DNA of 7,143 nucleotides. Source: Elstera litoralis (GTDB lineage Bacteria > Pseudomonadota > Alphaproteobacteria > Elsterales > Elsteraceae). Position numbers and translations under genes: made by a program. Of the stretch, positions 5,689 through 7,143 are shown one piece after another; the stretch's first letter is position 1; the number at the start of each line of letters is the position of its first letter. The notes under the pieces were generated by a model. The model saw only the letters and a list, made by a program, of their open reading frames with translations, made no database searches and was not told where the DNA came from. The stretch is from assembly GCF_000963705.1 (NCBI RefSeq), contig NZ_LAJY01000417.1, forward strand, positions 1-7,143. Direction: 5' to 3'.

Positions 5689-7143
5689 TTAGCTCTTCAA
5701 ACCCTGCACCCGAAATAAGAAAAACACCTTCGCATAATCCTTCGCCAGCGGAATGGTGATCCGACCCACGGGCTCCGCCGTTTCGAAGCGCGCCAGCGCA
5801 TCCGGGGTTTCGTGGCGGGTGACGTAGAGGATCGTGTCGCGGCGGAAGTCTTCGATGCGGGTGGTCAGCTCGAAATGGTTCTGGATCAGCCCGTCCGGGT
5901 TCCATTGCACTTGCAGCGCGGGCGGGCGGACGTAGAAGGACAGCAGGGCGAACAGCATGCGCTCGTCGGTCATTAGCACCGCGCCGGGCATTTGCTGAAG
6001 CGCTTGGCGCACGGCTTTGCCTAAGGCAGGGCTGCCCATGACGGCTTTCAGGGCCGGGTCGGTCCTGCGGGTCAGCTCGATGCCCGCAAGCTTAGCGAGA
6101 TCGTGATAGGCGTAGCCGACGCCCATCAGCAGCCCGTGGAGGGCGAGGCTGGCGGGGATGATCCAGCGCCAGCGCGCCCGGTCGAGGGTCAGCGCCACCA
6201 CCAGCACCGAGGCCGACACATAGGCCGTCGCGGCCCAATTGGCGTTGGCGCGCGACAGAAAGGCGACGGTGAGCATTACCGCCAGCGGCGGCAGGGCGAA
6301 AGCGGCGAGCAGGCCCAGGCGCTCATCCGGCAAACGGCGGGTGAGGATCGGGCGGAAGAGGAGCGCCGCAATCGCCACGGCTAACACCGGGAACAGCAGC
6401 GGCCCAAACACGCCAAACTGTCCGCCGATGAACTCGGCCAATTTCGCCGGGTGAATAAGCGAGCCGCCCAAATTGGCGTTGGCGGCGGTATGGCTGATGG
6501 TGGCGAACTGGTGCTGAGCGTTCCACCAGATATTCGGGGAAAAAACGACTAGGGCGAAGGCCGCCGCCGCCCAGAGGCGGCGGTTGGTCCACAGGTCGCG
6601 CCGCCACAGGATCATATGCAGCGCCATGCCGCCGAGGAAGAAGAGCATGGCGTATTTCGCCAGCATCCCAAGGCCGACTGCGCCGCCGAGCACCAGCCAC
6701 CAGCGCGGCTGCGGCTTGGGCTCTAGCACCTGAAGATAGGCGTAGAGCGCGACGGCCCAGCACAGCAGCAAGGGCACGTCGGTCGACATAATCAGGCTCG
6801 AGAAAGCGACCGCCGGCAGCAGCCCGTAGGTGAGCGCGCTATAGAAGCCGATGCGCGGCTCGAACAGTTTTTCGCCGATGCGATAGATCACCAAGGCTGT
6901 CGCAAAATGCAGAAACGGTGACGCGAACCGCACGCCGAATTCGCGGTCGCCTAAAATGGCGGTGGTGAGGGCAATGATCCAGGAGAGCAGCGGCGGCTTC
7001 GAGTAATAGCCCCAATCCAGGTCCTTCGACCATAGCCAATACTGCGCCTCGTCGCCATGCAGCGGGTAATATTCGCCCGACAGAACCACCATCCGCACGG
7101 CGGTTAGAAAAAACAGCAGGCTGAGCGCGAGCCCGAAGGAATG
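5689..7143 (-). CDS. GT39/PMT_2-type membrane glycosyltransferase (N-terminus outside window)
   Basis: Polytopic inner-membrane protein of the glycosyltransferase 39/ArnT-like group, which moves a sugar from a polyprenyl-phosphate donor to a lipid or protein acceptor on the periplasmic side. The frame stays open to the right edge. A GTG at 7098 is possible, but the upstream codons encode HSFGLALSLLFFLTAVRMVV, a membrane helix the family has before its catalytic loop, so the true start lies beyond 7143. Counting from that GTG: HGDEAQYWLWSKD (14-26) carries the acidic pair Asp16-Glu17 expected in the first periplasmic loop, GYYSKPPLLSW (30-40) matches the family's Y..(H/K)PPL motif, and LIMSTDVPLLL (102-112) is also typical. 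Many hydrophobic helices fill about 36-330. A soluble tail (about 340-469) contains VLMTDERMLFALLSFYVRP and QWNPDGLIQNHFEL. Donor and acceptor cannot be assigned. No linked envelope genes are visible. Confidence 0.88.
   Translation of the reverse strand, partial: HSFGLALSLLFFLTAVRMVVLSGEYYPLHGDEAQYWLWSKDLDWGYYSKPPLLSWIIALTTAILGDREFGVRFASPFLHFATALVIYRIGEKLFEPRIGFYSALTYGLLPAVAFSSLIMSTDVPLLLCWAVALYAYLQVLEPKPQPRWWLVLGGAVGLGMLAKYAMLFFLGGMALHMILWRRDLWTNRRLWAAAAFALVVFSPNIWWNAQHQFATISHTAANANLGGSLIHPAKLAEFIGGQFGVFGPLLFPVLAVAIAALLFRPILTRRLPDERLGLLAAFALPPLAVMLTVAFLSRANANWAATAYVSASVLVVALTLDRARWRWIIPASLALHGLLMGVGYAYHDLAKLAGIELTRRTDPALKAVMGSPALGKAVRQALQQMPGAVLMTDERMLFALLSFYVRPPALQVQWNPDGLIQNHFELTTRIEDFRRDTILYVTRHETPDALARFETAEPVGRITIPLAKDYAKVFFLFRVQGLKS

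Noticed and set aside
6103..6454. Plus-strand frames opposite the glycosyltransferase
   Set aside because: They are shadows of a clear membrane glycosyltransferase on the minus strand; their translations are Arg, Gly and Ala-rich without motifs.
7096..7098. GTG as the true start of the glycosyltransferase
   Set aside because: The same frame stays open to the window edge and encodes a hydrophobic helix expected in this family, so the start is probably outside the window.

Overview
This is a GC-rich chromosomal window that looks alphaproteobacterial, most likely Rhodospirillales-like. That placement is inferred from codon usage, protein style and the leuC/leuD/leuB order, not from a marker gene. 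It holds six protein genes. Two run off the window ends, and no RNA genes, insertion sequences or CRISPR arrays were seen.

Left part (1-1840): the 3' portion of a CopD-type copper-resistance/copper-import membrane protein with a His-rich linker and a C-terminal beta-type domain reads rightward. It converges on, and overlaps by 10 bases, a leftward LysR-type regulator of the GcvA-like class. The regulator's start faces the leu genes across a gap of about 100 bases. That gap contains a possible promoter for the regulator and an imperfect dyad that could be an operator.

Centre (1943-5555): a tight rightward cluster leuC - RDD membrane protein - leuD - leuB, with gaps of 9, 21 and 28 bases. The leu genes encode both subunits of isopropylmalate isomerase and 3-isopropylmalate dehydrogenase, steps two and three of leucine synthesis after LeuA. 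leuA is not in the window. The most notable observation is that leuC as written is broken near its 5' end. An extra A in an A5 run (1970-1974) and a missing C at 2060-2061 put about 29 well-conserved codons out of frame, and the start frame meets a TGA at 2048. Correcting both gives a normal 469-residue LeuC with all three iron-sulphur cysteines. A sequencing or assembly error, or a very recent mutation, is more likely than an old pseudogene. A second oddity is the small RDD-family membrane protein between the two subunit genes of one enzyme.

Right part (5556-7143): a hairpin-rich convergent intergenic region of about 130 bases, with an AT-rich core flanked by strong hairpins, appears to terminate transcription from both sides. 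It is followed by a leftward GT39/PMT_2-type membrane glycosyltransferase whose N-terminus lies beyond the window.

Apart from the leuC lesion and the RDD insertion this is an ordinary housekeeping region. I see no convincing undescribed system.
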